From assembly GCF_018131105.1 (NCBI RefSeq), contig NZ_JAFCJI010000001.1:3818001-3882000 (forward strand): a stretch of 64,000 nt of DNA. The letters are read 5' to 3'. Under the pieces are notes generated by a model, which was given only the letters and a program-made list of their open reading frames with translations, was not told the origin of the DNA and made no database searches. Below are positions 9,141-18,221 of this stretch, one piece after another. Each line of letters begins with the position of its first letter. The stretch's first letter is position 1. Made by a program: the position numbers and the translations under genes. The DNA is from Bradyrhizobium manausense. Lineage in GTDB: Bacteria; Pseudomonadota; Alphaproteobacteria; Rhizobiales; Xanthobacteraceae.

Positions 9141-10334
9141 ATGCAAAGCAAAGCTGAGATCGATCAGATTCTGAGCAAGACAAGCGACGCCAAGGAAATT
9201 CCCGGCGTTGTTGCGATCGCCGCCAGCGGCAGCGAAGTTCTCTATCAGGGCGCATTCGGCAAGCGCGACCTTTCCAAGCCCGATGCGATGACGGCGGACA
9301 GTGTGTTCTGGATCGCCTCGATGACGAAGGCGGTGACATCGGCCGGCGCGATGCAGCTGGTCGAGCAGGGCAAGTTGTCACTTGACGCGCCGATCGGATC
9401 CCTGCTGCCCGATCTCGCCAAGCCGCAGGTGCTGGAAGGCTTTGATGCCAAGGGCGAGCCAAAGCTGCGGCCGGCGAAGACCGCGATCACCTTGCGCCAG
9501 CTCATGACGCACACCGCCGGCTTCGCCTACAACATGTGGAACGCCGATCTCGCCGTTTACCTGGAGAAGGCCGGCATCCCCCCGATCACCACCTGCCAGA
9601 ACGCCGCGCTGAAGACGCCTGTCATGACCGATCCCGGCACGCGCTGGGAATACGGCACCAATATCGATTTCATCGGCAAGGCGGTGGAAGCCGTCAGCGG
9701 CAAGCGGCTCGATGCTTACTTGCGTGACAATATGTTTGCGCCGCTCGGCATGTCCGACACCGGCTTCAAGATCACCGACGACATGCGCAAGCGTCTCGTC
9801 GGCATGCATGCGCGCGGCGAGGATGGCCAGCTTGCCGCAATTCCGTTCGAGCTCGAGCAGAATCCGGAATTCCACATGGGCGGCGGCGGCCTCTATTCGA
9901 CCGCGGCCGATTACATCAAGTTCACCCAGATGATCCTGAACAAGGGCCGCGGCAACGGCAACCAGGTGCTGAAGCCAGAGACGATCGCCGCCATGAGCCA
10001 GAACCAGATGGGCGATCTGAACATGAACCGGCTGGCGACGGCCGCGCCGATGTACACCAACGACGTCGATCTCTACCCGGAGCAGGTGAAGAAATGGGGC
10101 CTCAGCTTCATGATCAACACCGCCAAGACTGCGGAGGGCCGCAGCGCCGGCAGCCTCGCCTGGGCGGGCCTTGCCAACACCTATTACTGGATCGACCCGG
10201 CGCGCGACGTCACCGGCGTGATCCTGATGCAGCTCTTGCCGTTTGCCGACGCGAAATGCCTGCAGGCATTCGCGGGATTCGAGCGTGGCGTCTATGCCGG
10301 GCTCGATGCGGGGAGCGGCAAGAAGGCGGCCTAA
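9141..10334 (+). CDS. Cytoplasmic serine hydrolase, beta-lactamase / class C fold
   Basis: A 397-residue protein with the class C S-x-x-K motif as S-M-T-K in W-I-A-S-M-T-K-A-V near residue 57, a Y-x-N-like Y-G-T-N-I near residue 170 and a C-terminal G-L-A-N-T-Y-Y-W-I-D-P segment, as in the esterase EstB and 6-aminohexanoate-dimer hydrolase branch. There is no signal peptide, unlike the hydrolase at 1492-2919, so it is probably intracellular. The start at 9141 is fixed by GGAGG 8 bases upstream. A GC-rich hairpin follows the stop, before the acyl-CoA synthetase gene. The substrate is unknown. Confidence 0.85.
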   Translation: MQSKAEIDQILSKTSDAKEIPGVVAIAASGSEVLYQGAFGKRDLSKPDAMTADSVFWIASMTKAVTSAGAMQLVEQGKLSLDAPIGSLLPDLAKPQVLEGFDAKGEPKLRPAKTAITLRQLMTHTAGFAYNMWNADLAVYLEKAGIPPITTCQNAALKTPVMTDPGTRWEYGTNIDFIGKAVEAVSGKRLDAYLRDNMFAPLGMSDTGFKITDDMRKRLVGMHARGEDGQLAAIPFELEQNPEFHMGGGGLYSTAADYIKFTQMILNKGRGNGNQVLKPETIAAMSQNQMGDLNMNRLATAAPMYTNDVDLYPEQVKKWGLSFMINTAKTAEGRSAGSLAWAGLANTYYWIDPARDVTGVILMQLLPFADAKCLQAFAGFERGVYAGLDAGSGKKAA

Positions 10335-10346
10335 CCCCTTAGTATG

Positions 10347-10368
10347 AGGCGCGCGGCGTCGCGCGCCT
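10347..10368 (+). terminator. Hairpin after the serine hydrolase
   Basis: aggcgcgcg pairs with cgcgcgcct (9 base pairs, loop GCGT) 13 bases after the stop. There is no T run, so it may be a weak or factor-assisted terminator, or an mRNA-stabilising end. Confidence 0.5.
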
Positions 10369-10384
10369 TCCCGGCAAGGGATAA

Positions 10385-10420
10385 CCTCGTGCCCAAGCGC
10401 GATCGGCTTCGGGCACGAGG
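10385..10420 (+). promoter_or_regulatory. Leader hairpin before the acyl-CoA synthetase
   Basis: cctcgtgccc (10385-10394) is the exact complement of gggcacgagg (10411-10420), and aagc/gctt continues the stem with one bulge, giving about 14 pairs around a 7-base loop. It ends 10 bases before the ribosome site gaggag at 10431. It could modulate translation or stop read-through from the hydrolase gene. Confidence 0.45.
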
Positions 10421-10442
10421 CAATCATTTCGAGGAGACGACC

Positions 10443-12149
10443 TTGGCGAACGATCTTGCAGGCAAAGCCGACAGCTACGTTTGCGGCATCTCGGATACGC
10501 CGCTGCTCGGTGACACCATCGGTCGCAGCCTCGACCATGCGGTACGGCGCTGGGGGAAGCGCGAGGCGCTGGTCTCGCCCAGCCATGGCGTGCGATGGAC
10601 CTGGGCGGAGTTCGCCGAGCGCGTCGACGCGCTCGCTGCGGGCTTTCTCGCGCTCGGCCTCGAACGCGGCGAGCGGATCGGCATCTGGTCGCTGAACCGG
10701 CCGGAATGGACGCTGACCCAGTTCGCCGCCGCCAAGGCGGGCCTGATCCTGGTGACGATCAATCCCGCCTATCGGCTCAGCGAGCTGGAGTTCGCGCTGA
10801 AGAAGGTCGGCTGCGCCGCGATCGTCAGCGCGACGGCGTTCAAGACCAGCAACTACATGGAGATGCTCAATACGCTGCTGCCCGAGTTGGCGAGCGCTAC
10901 GCCGGGGAAACTGCGGGCGGCACGGCTGCCAGCCCTGCGGATGGTGATCCAGATTGGCGGCCCGTCAGCATCCGGCACGGTCGCCTTCGAGGAAGTCGCG
11001 CGCATGGGCAAGGCGGAGCGTCGCGAGCAGCTCGCCGCGCTCGGCGCGGCGCTTCAGTTCGACGATCCCGTCAACATCCAGTTCACCAGCGGCACCACGG
11101 GCTCTCCCAAGGGCGTGACGCTGACGCACCACAATATCCTCAACAACGGCTATTTCACCGGCCGCGCGATGCGCCTCACCGAACAGGACCGCATCTGCAT
11201 TCCGGTGCCGCTCTATCATTGCTTCGGCATGGTGATGGGCAATCTCGCCTCCGTCACGCTCGGCACCACCATGGTCTATCCCGGCGAGGGCTTCGATCCG
11301 CTGGCGACACTGCGCGCGATCGAACAGGAGAAATGCACGACGCTCTACGGCGTGCCGACCATGTTCATCGCGGAGCTCGACCACCCCGAGTTCAAGAATT
11401 TCAATCTGAAATCGCTGCGCACCGGCATCATGGCCGGCGCGCCCTGCCCGATCGAGGTGATGAAGCGCGTCAACACCGAGATGAACATGCGAGAGGTCAC
11501 CATCGCCTATGGCATGACCGAGACCAGCCCCGTCAGCTTCCAGAGCGCGACGGACGATCCGCTCGAGCGGCGCGTCTCCACCGTCGGGCGGATTCATCCG
11601 CATGTCGAGGTGAAGGTCGTCGATCTCGAAGGCAGGATCGTCAAGCGCGGCGAACGCGGCGAGCTCTGCACCCGCGGTTACAGCGTCATGCTGGGCTATT
11701 GGGAGGAGGCGGAAAAGACCGGCGACGTGCTCGACACCAATGGCTGGATGCACACCGGCGATCTCGCCACCATCGACGATGAGGGCTATTGCAACATCGT
11801 CGGCCGCATCAAGGACCTGGTGATCCGCGGCGGCGAGAACCTCTATCCGCGCGAGATCGAGGAGTTCCTGTACCGTCACCCCAAGATCCAGGACGTACAG
11901 ATTTTCGGCGTGGCAGACACCCGCTATGGCGAAGAGCTCTGCGCCTGGATCCGCGTTCGGTCAGGCGAGACGCTGACCGCGGAAGAAGTCCGCGCCTTCT
12001 GCGACGGCCAGATCGCCCACAACAAGATCCCGCGCTACGTGGAATTCGTCGACGAATTTCCAATGACAGTGACCGGCAAGATCCAGAAATTCGTGATGCG
12101 CGATGCGGTGGAGCAGCGGTTGGGGCTGAAGGCGGCGAAGACGGCGTGA
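10443..12149 (+). CDS. AMP-binding acyl-CoA synthetase (medium/long-chain, ACSF2-like)
   Basis: A 568-residue member of the ANL superfamily that activates a carboxylic acid to an acyl-adenylate and then the CoA thioester. Motifs seen: the P-loop F-T-S-G-T-T-G-S-P-K-G-V-T near residue 218, Y-G-M-T-E-T-S-P near residue 356, the hinge region G-D-L-A-T-I-D-D-E-G-Y with G-R-I-K-D near 440-460, and the catalytic Lys in T-V-T-G-K-I-Q-K near residue 545. I start it at TTG 10443 because gaggag lies 7 bases upstream; an upstream ATG would extend it through the leader hairpin. The substrate chain length is not readable. Confidence 0.88.
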   Translation: MANDLAGKADSYVCGISDTPLLGDTIGRSLDHAVRRWGKREALVSPSHGVRWTWAEFAERVDALAAGFLALGLERGERIGIWSLNRPEWTLTQFAAAKAGLILVTINPAYRLSELEFALKKVGCAAIVSATAFKTSNYMEMLNTLLPELASATPGKLRAARLPALRMVIQIGGPSASGTVAFEEVARMGKAERREQLAALGAALQFDDPVNIQFTSGTTGSPKGVTLTHHNILNNGYFTGRAMRLTEQDRICIPVPLYHCFGMVMGNLASVTLGTTMVYPGEGFDPLATLRAIEQEKCTTLYGVPTMFIAELDHPEFKNFNLKSLRTGIMAGAPCPIEVMKRVNTEMNMREVTIAYGMTETSPVSFQSATDDPLERRVSTVGRIHPHVEVKVVDLEGRIVKRGERGELCTRGYSVMLGYWEEAEKTGDVLDTNGWMHTGDLATIDDEGYCNIVGRIKDLVIRGGENLYPREIEEFLYRHPKIQDVQIFGVADTRYGEELCAWIRVRSGETLTAEEVRAFCDGQIAHNKIPRYVEFVDEFPMTVTGKIQKFVMRDAVEQRLGLKAAKTA

Positions 12150-12173
12150 CGCCAATCGGGCTTGTCTATCGGC

Positions 12174-12312
12174 GTCGTCCTGGCGAAAGCCAGGACCCAT
12201 TATCCCAACTCTGCGTTGCGACGGACGCCTCATCGGCATCGATTCAAGCAACAGCCCGCAGGGGTAATGGGTCCTGGATCAGCGCTCGCTCCGCTCGCCT
12301 GTCCAGGACGAC
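12174..12312. repeat. Intergenic palindromic repeat, family A copy 2
   Basis: A 139-base element with the same left end as the copy at 6749 (gtcgtcctggcgaaagccag) and the same core 'gggtaatgggtcctgg'. Its right half is interrupted by a gctcgctccgctcgcctg segment before the closing tccaggacgac. Like copy 1 it lies between convergent genes, here the acyl-CoA synthetase and the PfkB kinase. Confidence 0.7.
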
Positions 12313-12317
12313 AGAAA

Positions 12318-13319
12318 CTAAACCGTCAGCCCGCGCTGCCGGGCCAATTCCTTCAGCGACACCTGCGGCCTTGCACCGATGTGCTGGATGACTTCGGCTG
12401 CGGCGAGCGCACCGAGCTCACCGCACTGCTTGTGAGAGAGATCGCGCGCGAGGCCGTAGAGGAAGCCGGCGGCGAAGAGATCGCCGGCGCCGGTGGTGTC
12501 GACAAGCTGCGTGATCGGCGAGGCCGGCGCTGCGACGGCGTCCGTCGGCGTGACCACAACGCAACCCTTCTCGCTGCGGGTGACCACGCCGAGCTTGACG
12601 TCGCTGCGCAGCTGCTTGAGCGCGGTGTCGAAATCGGAGGTCTCGTAGAGCGAGTGCAGCTCCGACTCGTTGGCGAACACGATGTCCGCGGTGCCGTTGC
12701 GCATCAGCCCCAGAAACTCGTCGCGATAGCGGCCGACGCAGAAGGAGTCCGACAGCGTCAGTGCCACCTTGCGGCCGGCCTCGTGAGCGATCTTGGAAGC
12801 CTTCAGGAAGGCTTCCTTGGCGCCCGGCGGATCCCAGAGATAGCCCTCGAGATAGACGATCTTGGCAGCCGCGATGTCGGCCGGATCGATATCGGCGGAC
12901 GAGAGATCCTGCGCGGCGCCGAGATAGGTGTTCATGGTGCGCTCGCCATCGCCCGTCACCAGAATGTAGGAACAGCCGGTGGCGGGGCCGTCCTTGGCAG
13001 CGGGCGTGTTGAAGGCGACGCCAGCGGCGCGGATGTCGTGGACGTAGAGCTTGCCGATCTGGTCGTCCTTGACCTTGCCGACATAGGCGGCACGCGCACC
13101 GAGGCTGCCGATGCCGACGATGGTGTTGGCGGCCGAGCCGCCGGAGACTTCCGTCGCCGGGCCCATGTCGGCGTAGATCGCGGCGGCTCGCGCCTCGTCG
13201 ATCAGGGACATGCTGCCCTTGGTCATGCCGTGCCTGGCGAGAAAAGCCTCGTCGGTCCGAACCAGCACGTCGAACAACGCGTTGCCGATGCCGAGAACGT
13301 CATATTTCACGTCAGCCAT
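12318..13319 (-). CDS. PfkB-family kinase, adenosine kinase-like
   Basis: A 333-residue sugar/nucleoside kinase. It shows the PfkB N-terminal G-G-S-A-A-N-T-I near residue 60 and the C-terminal signature D-T-T-G-A-G-D-L-F-A-A-G-F near residue 273, whose second Asp is the catalytic base and whose Gly-Ala-Gly forms the anion hole. Length and the A-L-F-D-V-L-V opening fit the adenosine kinase branch common in rhizobia, which salvages adenosine to AMP, but ribokinase-type substrates cannot be excluded. It is divergent from murJ, with 124 bases between the starts. Confidence 0.85.
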   Translation of the reverse strand: MADVKYDVLGIGNALFDVLVRTDEAFLARHGMTKGSMSLIDEARAAAIYADMGPATEVSGGSAANTIVGIGSLGARAAYVGKVKDDQIGKLYVHDIRAAGVAFNTPAAKDGPATGCSYILVTGDGERTMNTYLGAAQDLSSADIDPADIAAAKIVYLEGYLWDPPGAKEAFLKASKIAHEAGRKVALTLSDSFCVGRYRDEFLGLMRNGTADIVFANESELHSLYETSDFDTALKQLRSDVKLGVVTRSEKGCVVVTPTDAVAAPASPITQLVDTTGAGDLFAAGFLYGLARDLSHKQCGELGALAAAEVIQHIGARPQVSLKELARQRGLTV

Positions 13320-13443
13320 TCACCTTGATCCTGTTTGCCGGATTGCGATACCCGCCAAAATCCGCTTCCTGTCGGTCTGAAATCTGGCTCGCGGCCTATC
13401 ACGACCGGCCCTTCGCGGGCAAGCAACGGTATTATTAAAGAGC

Positions 13444-14976
13444 ATGATCCGCTCCTTCCTGACCGTCTCAACGGGAACACTGGCCTCGCGGCTGCTGGGC
13501 TTCGCGCGCGATTCCCTGATCGCGGCGCTGCTCGGCACCGGCGCCGTGGCGGATGCGTTTCTGGCGGCCTTTCAGCTCGTCAATGTGGTACGCCGGCTGC
13601 TCAGCGAAGGAGCGCTGAATGCGGCGCTGGTCCCGGCCTGGCTGCGCGTCCGTGAGCGCGATGGCGCAGAGGCCGCCTCCGCATTCGCCGGACGTGTACT
13701 CGGCACGGTCAGCGCGGCGCTGATCCTGATCTCGATCGGCATTGCCGTCGCGATGCCTGTGATCATCATGGTCATCGCGCCGGGCTTCGTCGGAAGCCCC
13801 ACGCTCGATCTCGCGGTCCAGAACGCGCGGCTGATGCTGCCCTATCTCGCCTTTGCCGGCCCGGTCACCGTGCTGATGGGGCTGCTGAATGCGCAGCGAC
13901 GATTTGCTCTCACGGCGTTCTCGCCACTGCTGTTCAATATCGCGCTGATTGCGACCATCGTCGCGCTGCTGCTGCGGCACGCCGATGCGTCCCTTGCCGC
14001 ATGGATGCTCGCGGCGACCGTCGGAATCGCCGGGCTGCTGCAACTGCTGATGCTGGTCTCGCAACGAAGTGCGCGTCTTGCGACGCCGTTGCGTGCAAGC
14101 TTCGACAAGGAGATGCGCAGCTTCTTCGCGAAAGCCATTCCCGGCATGATCGCAAGCTCGGGCCCGCAATGGCTGATGGTAGCAGGTGCGATCATCGCCT
14201 CGGCGACGCCGTCGGCCCTGTCCTGGCTCTATTTCGCCAACCGCCTGATCGAACTGCCGCTCGGCATTGTCGGCGTCGCCATGGGTACGGTGCTGGTGCC
14301 GGAATTGACGCGTGCGGTCGGAAGCGGCGACCGCGAGGCCGTCGCGCATGCGGAATCGCGCGCGCTGGAACTTGCGACCGGGCTCGCGCTGCCGGCCACG
14401 CTTGGTCTCGCCATACTGGCCGAGCCGATCGTTCGGCTGTTGTTCGAGCATGGCGCATTCGGTGCGGGGGACAGCGCGGCGACTGCACACGCGCTGATGT
14501 GGCTGGCGCTCGGCCTGCCGGCGCATGTGCTGATCAAGGCGCTGTCGCCGGCCTTCTATGCGCGCAGCGACACGATGACGCCGCTGCTCGCCACGGCCAA
14601 AGGCCTTGTGGTCGCGGTGGCGCTTGCTGTCCTGCTCGGCCATTTCTTCGGCGCGAGCGGGATCGCCGCCAGCATCGCGGCCGGCGCCTGGAGCAGCGCA
14701 GTCTCGCTGCTTCGGAAGGGCACCAGCGAATTCGGCTTTTCGGTCGACGCGGCCGCCCGCAAGCGGCTGCCGCGGATCGTGCTCGCCGCCGCCAGCATGG
14801 GTGCCCTGCTCTGGCTGACAACGGGGCTGATGCCGGCGGAGGCCCACGGCCTCGTCCGGCTCGTCGTGCTGGGCCTGCAGATCGCGGCAGGCATCGCCGT
14901 CTACGTCCTGCTCCTGCAAATCCTCGGCGCAGCCTCCTGGCGCGAGGCGGTTAAGGCCCTGAAGCGGCCCGCCTGA
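13444..14976 (+). CDS. murJ: Lipid II flippase MurJ (MviN)
   Basis: A 510-residue integral membrane protein of the MOP/MATE-like superfamily that flips lipid II across the inner membrane for peptidoglycan synthesis. It opens with the family's amphipathic helix and S-R-L-L-G-F-A-R-D segment, then R-R-L-L-S-E-G-A-L-N-A-A-L-V-P near residue 50. About 13-14 hydrophobic segments are spread along the length, with F-Y-A-R-S-D-T-M-T-P-L near residue 370, all characteristic of MurJ. It is probably essential. trpS follows 65 bases downstream on the same strand. Confidence 0.95.
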   Translation: MIRSFLTVSTGTLASRLLGFARDSLIAALLGTGAVADAFLAAFQLVNVVRRLLSEGALNAALVPAWLRVRERDGAEAASAFAGRVLGTVSAALILISIGIAVAMPVIIMVIAPGFVGSPTLDLAVQNARLMLPYLAFAGPVTVLMGLLNAQRRFALTAFSPLLFNIALIATIVALLLRHADASLAAWMLAATVGIAGLLQLLMLVSQRSARLATPLRASFDKEMRSFFAKAIPGMIASSGPQWLMVAGAIIASATPSALSWLYFANRLIELPLGIVGVAMGTVLVPELTRAVGSGDREAVAHAESRALELATGLALPATLGLAILAEPIVRLLFEHGAFGAGDSAATAHALMWLALGLPAHVLIKALSPAFYARSDTMTPLLATAKGLVVAVALAVLLGHFFGASGIAASIAAGAWSSAVSLLRKGTSEFGFSVDAAARKRLPRIVLAAASMGALLWLTTGLMPAEAHGLVRLVVLGLQIAAGIAVYVLLLQILGAASWREAVKALKRPA

Positions 14977-15041
14977 CGAATTGCCCTTGACGGAGCAGCG
15001 CCGCTGTTGGAAACGACGGCGACCTCTCAGGAAAACTGACC

Positions 15042-16094
15042 ATGCCATTCGTTGAACGGGTTTTTTCAGGCGTCCAGCCGACGGGCAATCTGCACCTCGG
15101 CAATTACCTCGGCGCGATCGTCAACTTCGTGAAGATGCAGGAAACTCATAACTGCATCTATTGCGTCGTCGACATGCACGCGATCACGCAAGGCCTGGAC
15201 GTCTGGGGCGGACCGGTCGAGCTCGCGCGCAACACCCGTGAGGTGACCGCGGCGTTCATCGCGGCCGGCATCGACCCGAAGAAGCACATCGTGTTCAACC
15301 AGAGCCAGGTCTCCGGCCATGCCGAGCTTGCCTGGATCTTCAACTGCGTCGCGCGCACGGGCTGGCTCGACCGCATGACCCAGTTCAAGGAGAAGGCTGG
15401 CAAGAACCGCGAGAACGCATCCGTCGGGCTATACGACTATCCCGTGCTGATGGCCGCCGACATTCTGGTTTATCGCGCCACCCACGTTCCTGTCGGCGAG
15501 GACCAGAAGCAGCATCTCGAGCTCTCGCGCGACATCGCGCAGAAGTTCAACAATGACTTCGGCGATTCCATTCGCGCGCAGGGCACCAATGACGGCCTGT
15601 TCTTCCCGCTGCCGGAACCCTTCATCACGGGCCCGGCGACGCGCGTGATGTCCTTGCGCGACGGCACCAAGAAGATGTCGAAGTCGGATGCGTCGGACAA
15701 TTCGCGCATCAATCTGACCGACGACGCCGACACCATCGCGCAGAAGATCCGCAAGGCGAAGACCGATCCGGAGCCGTTGCCATCAGAGGAAAAAGGCCTG
15801 GAAGCGCGCCCCGAGGCCGACAATCTCGTCGGCATTTTCGCCGCGCTCTCCGACCGCTCCAAGGCCGACGTGCTCCGCGAATTCGGCGGTGGCCAGTTCT
15901 CCAGCTTCAAGAACGCGCTGGCGGAGCTGTGCGTCACCAAGCTCGCGCCGATCGCCGGCGAGATGAAGCGCCTGGTCTCCGATCCCGGCCATATCGACAC
16001 CATCCTGAACGACGGTTCCGACCGGGCCCGTGTCATCGCCGAGGAGACCATGAACCTCTCCAAGGACATCGTCGGCTTCATCCGCCGGCGCTGA
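15042..16094 (+). CDS. trpS: Tryptophanyl-tRNA synthetase
   Basis: A 350-residue class I aminoacyl-tRNA synthetase charging tRNA-Trp. The HIGH-like motif is P-T-G-N-L-H-L-G-N-Y near residue 12 and the KMSKS loop is G-T-K-K-M-S-K-S-D-A near residue 208. The start ATG follows cagga. Length is normal for bacterial TrpRS. Co-directional with murJ, it ends at a 12-bp hairpin terminator. Confidence 0.97.
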   Translation: MPFVERVFSGVQPTGNLHLGNYLGAIVNFVKMQETHNCIYCVVDMHAITQGLDVWGGPVELARNTREVTAAFIAAGIDPKKHIVFNQSQVSGHAELAWIFNCVARTGWLDRMTQFKEKAGKNRENASVGLYDYPVLMAADILVYRATHVPVGEDQKQHLELSRDIAQKFNNDFGDSIRAQGTNDGLFFPLPEPFITGPATRVMSLRDGTKKMSKSDASDNSRINLTDDADTIAQKIRKAKTDPEPLPSEEKGLEARPEADNLVGIFAALSDRSKADVLREFGGGQFSSFKNALAELCVTKLAPIAGEMKRLVSDPGHIDTILNDGSDRARVIAEETMNLSKDIVGFIRRR

Positions 16095-16100
16095 TCGCGA

Positions 16101-16130
16101 TCTTCACCCTCCCTGAGCGGAGGGTGAAGA
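16101..16130 (+). terminator. Hairpin after trpS
   Basis: tcttcaccctcc (16101-16112) and ggagggtgaaga (16119-16130) are exact complements around the loop ctgagc, 7 bases after the trpS stop. No T run follows. Confidence 0.6.
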
Positions 16131-16254
16131 CGCCTTAACCTGCTGAAATCTCAGGGTGAACCTTGCTTCACCCCTTGATCGTGCGTTCTCCGTCGCCATC
16201 TGCTAGTGGATAGGGCACGCGCTGGCCTTGAACCGGCGACGTCTGGAGAAAACC

Positions 16255-16824
16255 ATGTTCATTCAAACCGAAGCCACCCCCAATCCCGCCACGCTGAAGT
16301 TCATCCCCGGCCGCGCCGTTTCCGACGGCAGCCCGATGGAGTTTGCGAGCCGCGAATCTGCAACGCGCTCGCCGCTCGCGGAAAAGCTGTTCGAGGTGCC
16401 TGGCGTCACGGGCGTGTTCTACGGATCGGATTTCATCACCGTCACCAAGGCGGACGGTGAATGGCAGCAGCTCAAGCCCGCGATCCTGGGTGCCATCATG
16501 GAGCACTACATGTCCGGCGCGCCGTTGCTCGCCGACGGCACGGTGCACAGCGATGCCGATCTCGACGACGGGGACGAGTTCTTCGACGAAGCCGATGCCG
16601 AGACGGTCGACATGATCAAAGACCTGATCGAGACGCGGGTGCGGCCGGCCGTCGCCAATGACGGCGGCGACATCACCTTCCGCGGCTTCAAGGACGGGAT
16701 CGTCTATCTCAACATGAAGGGCTCATGCGCCGGCTGCCCGTCATCGACCGCGACGCTCCAGCACGGCATTCAGAACTTGCTGAAGCACTTTGTGCCCGAC
16801 GTGGTTGAAGTGCGGCCGATGTAG
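16255..16824 (+). CDS. NifU-family Fe-S scaffold/carrier (Nfu)
   Basis: A 189-residue Nfu-type iron-sulfur protein. Residues 1-90 form the Nfu N-terminal domain (F-I-Q-T-E-A-T-P-N-P-A-T-L-K-F start). The C-terminal NifU domain carries the cluster-binding C-x-x-C as G-S-C-A-G-C-P-S-S near residue 157, following V-A-N-D-G-G-D-I. It delivers Fe-S clusters to client proteins such as MiaB, whose gene is 3 kb downstream. Start ATG 16255 is preceded by ggaga. The tsaB-rimI-fur block follows after an intergenic repeat. Confidence 0.93.
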   Translation: MFIQTEATPNPATLKFIPGRAVSDGSPMEFASRESATRSPLAEKLFEVPGVTGVFYGSDFITVTKADGEWQQLKPAILGAIMEHYMSGAPLLADGTVHSDADLDDGDEFFDEADAETVDMIKDLIETRVRPAVANDGGDITFRGFKDGIVYLNMKGSCAGCPSSTATLQHGIQNLLKHFVPDVVEVRPM

Positions 16825-16841
16825 GCGCGAGATCGGCGCGC

Positions 16842-16962
16842 CGATGTGACTGCGTCAGGCCCGGGCAAAAGCGCGAAGCGCGTCTTCGCGCTGGACGTCC
16901 CGGGCATCCATGTTCTCGGGGTTGCAAAGTCGTGGATGGCCGGGTCAAGCTCGGCCATGACG
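16842..16962. repeat. Intergenic palindromic repeat, family B (mosaic copy)
   Basis: Contains aagcgcgaagcgcgtcttcg, cgtcccgggcatccatg and cgtggatggccgggtcaagc...tcggccatgacgg. These parts also occur in the element at 45995-46108, some of them inverted, so this looks like a rearranged copy. It fills most of the gap between the nfu gene and tsaB. Confidence 0.6.
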
Positions 16963-17008
16963 GCAAGAAGCTTAGGCATCATCCGGTTGGCGATGCTATG
17001 ATCGCGCC

Positions 17009-17701
17009 ATGCTGATCCTTGCCCTCGATACCGCGCTGGAGGCGTGCGCGGCCGCCGTTCTCGACACCGACGCCGGTGAGCTCCTGGCGCAGGAGCAGTT
17101 GCTGATGAAGCGCGGCCATGCCGAGGCGCTGATGCCGATGATCGCGCGCGTGATGCAGTCGGCCGATCTCGCCTTCACCGCGCTCGACCGGATCGCCGTC
17201 ACGGTCGGCCCCGGCAGCTTCACCGGCCTGCGCGTCGGCATTTCGGCCGCCCGCGGACTTGCGCTCGCGGCCAAGCGGCCGGCCGTCGGCCTCACGACCC
17301 TATCGGCCTATGCAGCCCCCATTGTCGGCCGGAGTGGATCAGCGCCTGTGATCTCGGCGATCGATGCGCGGCACGATCACGTCTATTTCCAGATCGTCGG
17401 CGGCGACGGCGGCCAGCTGGTGCGGCCGGGCATCGCTTCCATCGACGAGGCGATCGCGGCCTCGCAATTCGGCGCAGCGCATCTGGTCGGCAACGCCGCC
17501 AAAATTCTCGCCGAGCGCTGGCCGAAGGATGGACCGCAACCCGCTTCGGTCGACGCACAACCCGCACCCGACATCAGCTGGGTGGCGTGGCTCGGTGCGG
17601 CGGCCAATCCCGGCACCAATCCGGCGCGGCCGTTCTATCTGAAGGCCCCCGATGCAAAGCCGGCCGCGCAACCGCCGCTCGCACAAGCCGCAAGCTCATG
17701 A
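17009..17701 (+). CDS. tsaB: tRNA threonylcarbamoyladenosine biosynthesis protein TsaB
   Basis: A 230-residue ASKHA-fold protein. It is a partner of TsaD and TsaE in making t6A37 of ANN-decoding tRNAs. Visible features are the N-terminal I-L-A-L-D-T-A-L-E-A-C and the signature G-P-G-S-F-T-G-L-R-V-G near residue 70. The stop overlaps the rimI start (ATGA), so the two are translationally coupled, as in many proteobacteria. Confidence 0.95.
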   Translation: MLILALDTALEACAAAVLDTDAGELLAQEQLLMKRGHAEALMPMIARVMQSADLAFTALDRIAVTVGPGSFTGLRVGISAARGLALAAKRPAVGLTTLSAYAAPIVGRSGSAPVISAIDARHDHVYFQIVGGDGGQLVRPGIASIDEAIAASQFGAAHLVGNAAKILAERWPKDGPQPASVDAQPAPDISWVAWLGAAANPGTNPARPFYLKAPDAKPAAQPPLAQAASS

Positions 17702-18183
17702 TGAGATCGATTCTGGAATGGTGGCGCGGCGGCACCGCCGCCGTCGAAACGGCGTCGACCCGCGACGCGGCGCGATTGGCGCAACTCCACGGCGCGTCCT
17801 TCGCGCACGGCTGGGGCGAAACCGAATTCGAGACCATGCTCACCGAGCGCAATACGCTCGTGCATCGGTTGCGCCTGGGGCGCAAGACGATCGGCTTTGC
17901 GGTGTCGCGGATCGGCGCGGACGAGGCCGAAATTCTCTCCGTCGCGGTCGACCAGTCCCATCGCGGCCGCGGCCTGTCCCACACGTTGCTGATGACCCAT
18001 CTCGGTCATCTCGCGGGGCGCGGCGTTCGCACGATATTTCTGGAGGTCGAGGAGAACAACCAGCCGGCGCGACGGCTCTATGACAAAGGCGGATTCGTGG
18101 TGGTCGGGCGCCGCGAACGCTACTATAAGCAGGCCAACGGGGAACAATTGAACGCACTTCTGATGCGCCGTGACTTGTCGTAA
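17698..18183 (+). CDS. rimI: Ribosomal-protein-alanine N-acetyltransferase RimI-like
   Basis: A 161-residue GNAT protein. RimI acetylates the N-terminal Ala of ribosomal protein S18. The acetyl-CoA loop is S-V-A-V-D-Q-S-H-R-G-R-G-L-S near residue 84, followed by F-L-E-V-E-E-N-N-Q-P-A-R-R-L-Y and G-G-F-V-V-V-G-R-R-x-x-Y-Y, the classic RimI C-terminus. The start overlaps the tsaB stop by 4 bases; starting at the second ATG (17701) would remove one residue. The tsaB-rimI-fur order is conserved in Rhizobiales. Confidence 0.9.
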   Translation: MMRSILEWWRGGTAAVETASTRDAARLAQLHGASFAHGWGETEFETMLTERNTLVHRLRLGRKTIGFAVSRIGADEAEILSVAVDQSHRGRGLSHTLLMTHLGHLAGRGVRTIFLEVEENNQPARRLYDKGGFVVVGRRERYYKQANGEQLNALLMRRDLS

Positions 18184-18221
18184 TATTGGTGGCAGAAAGC
18201 GCCCCGTCAGACGGACACGAT

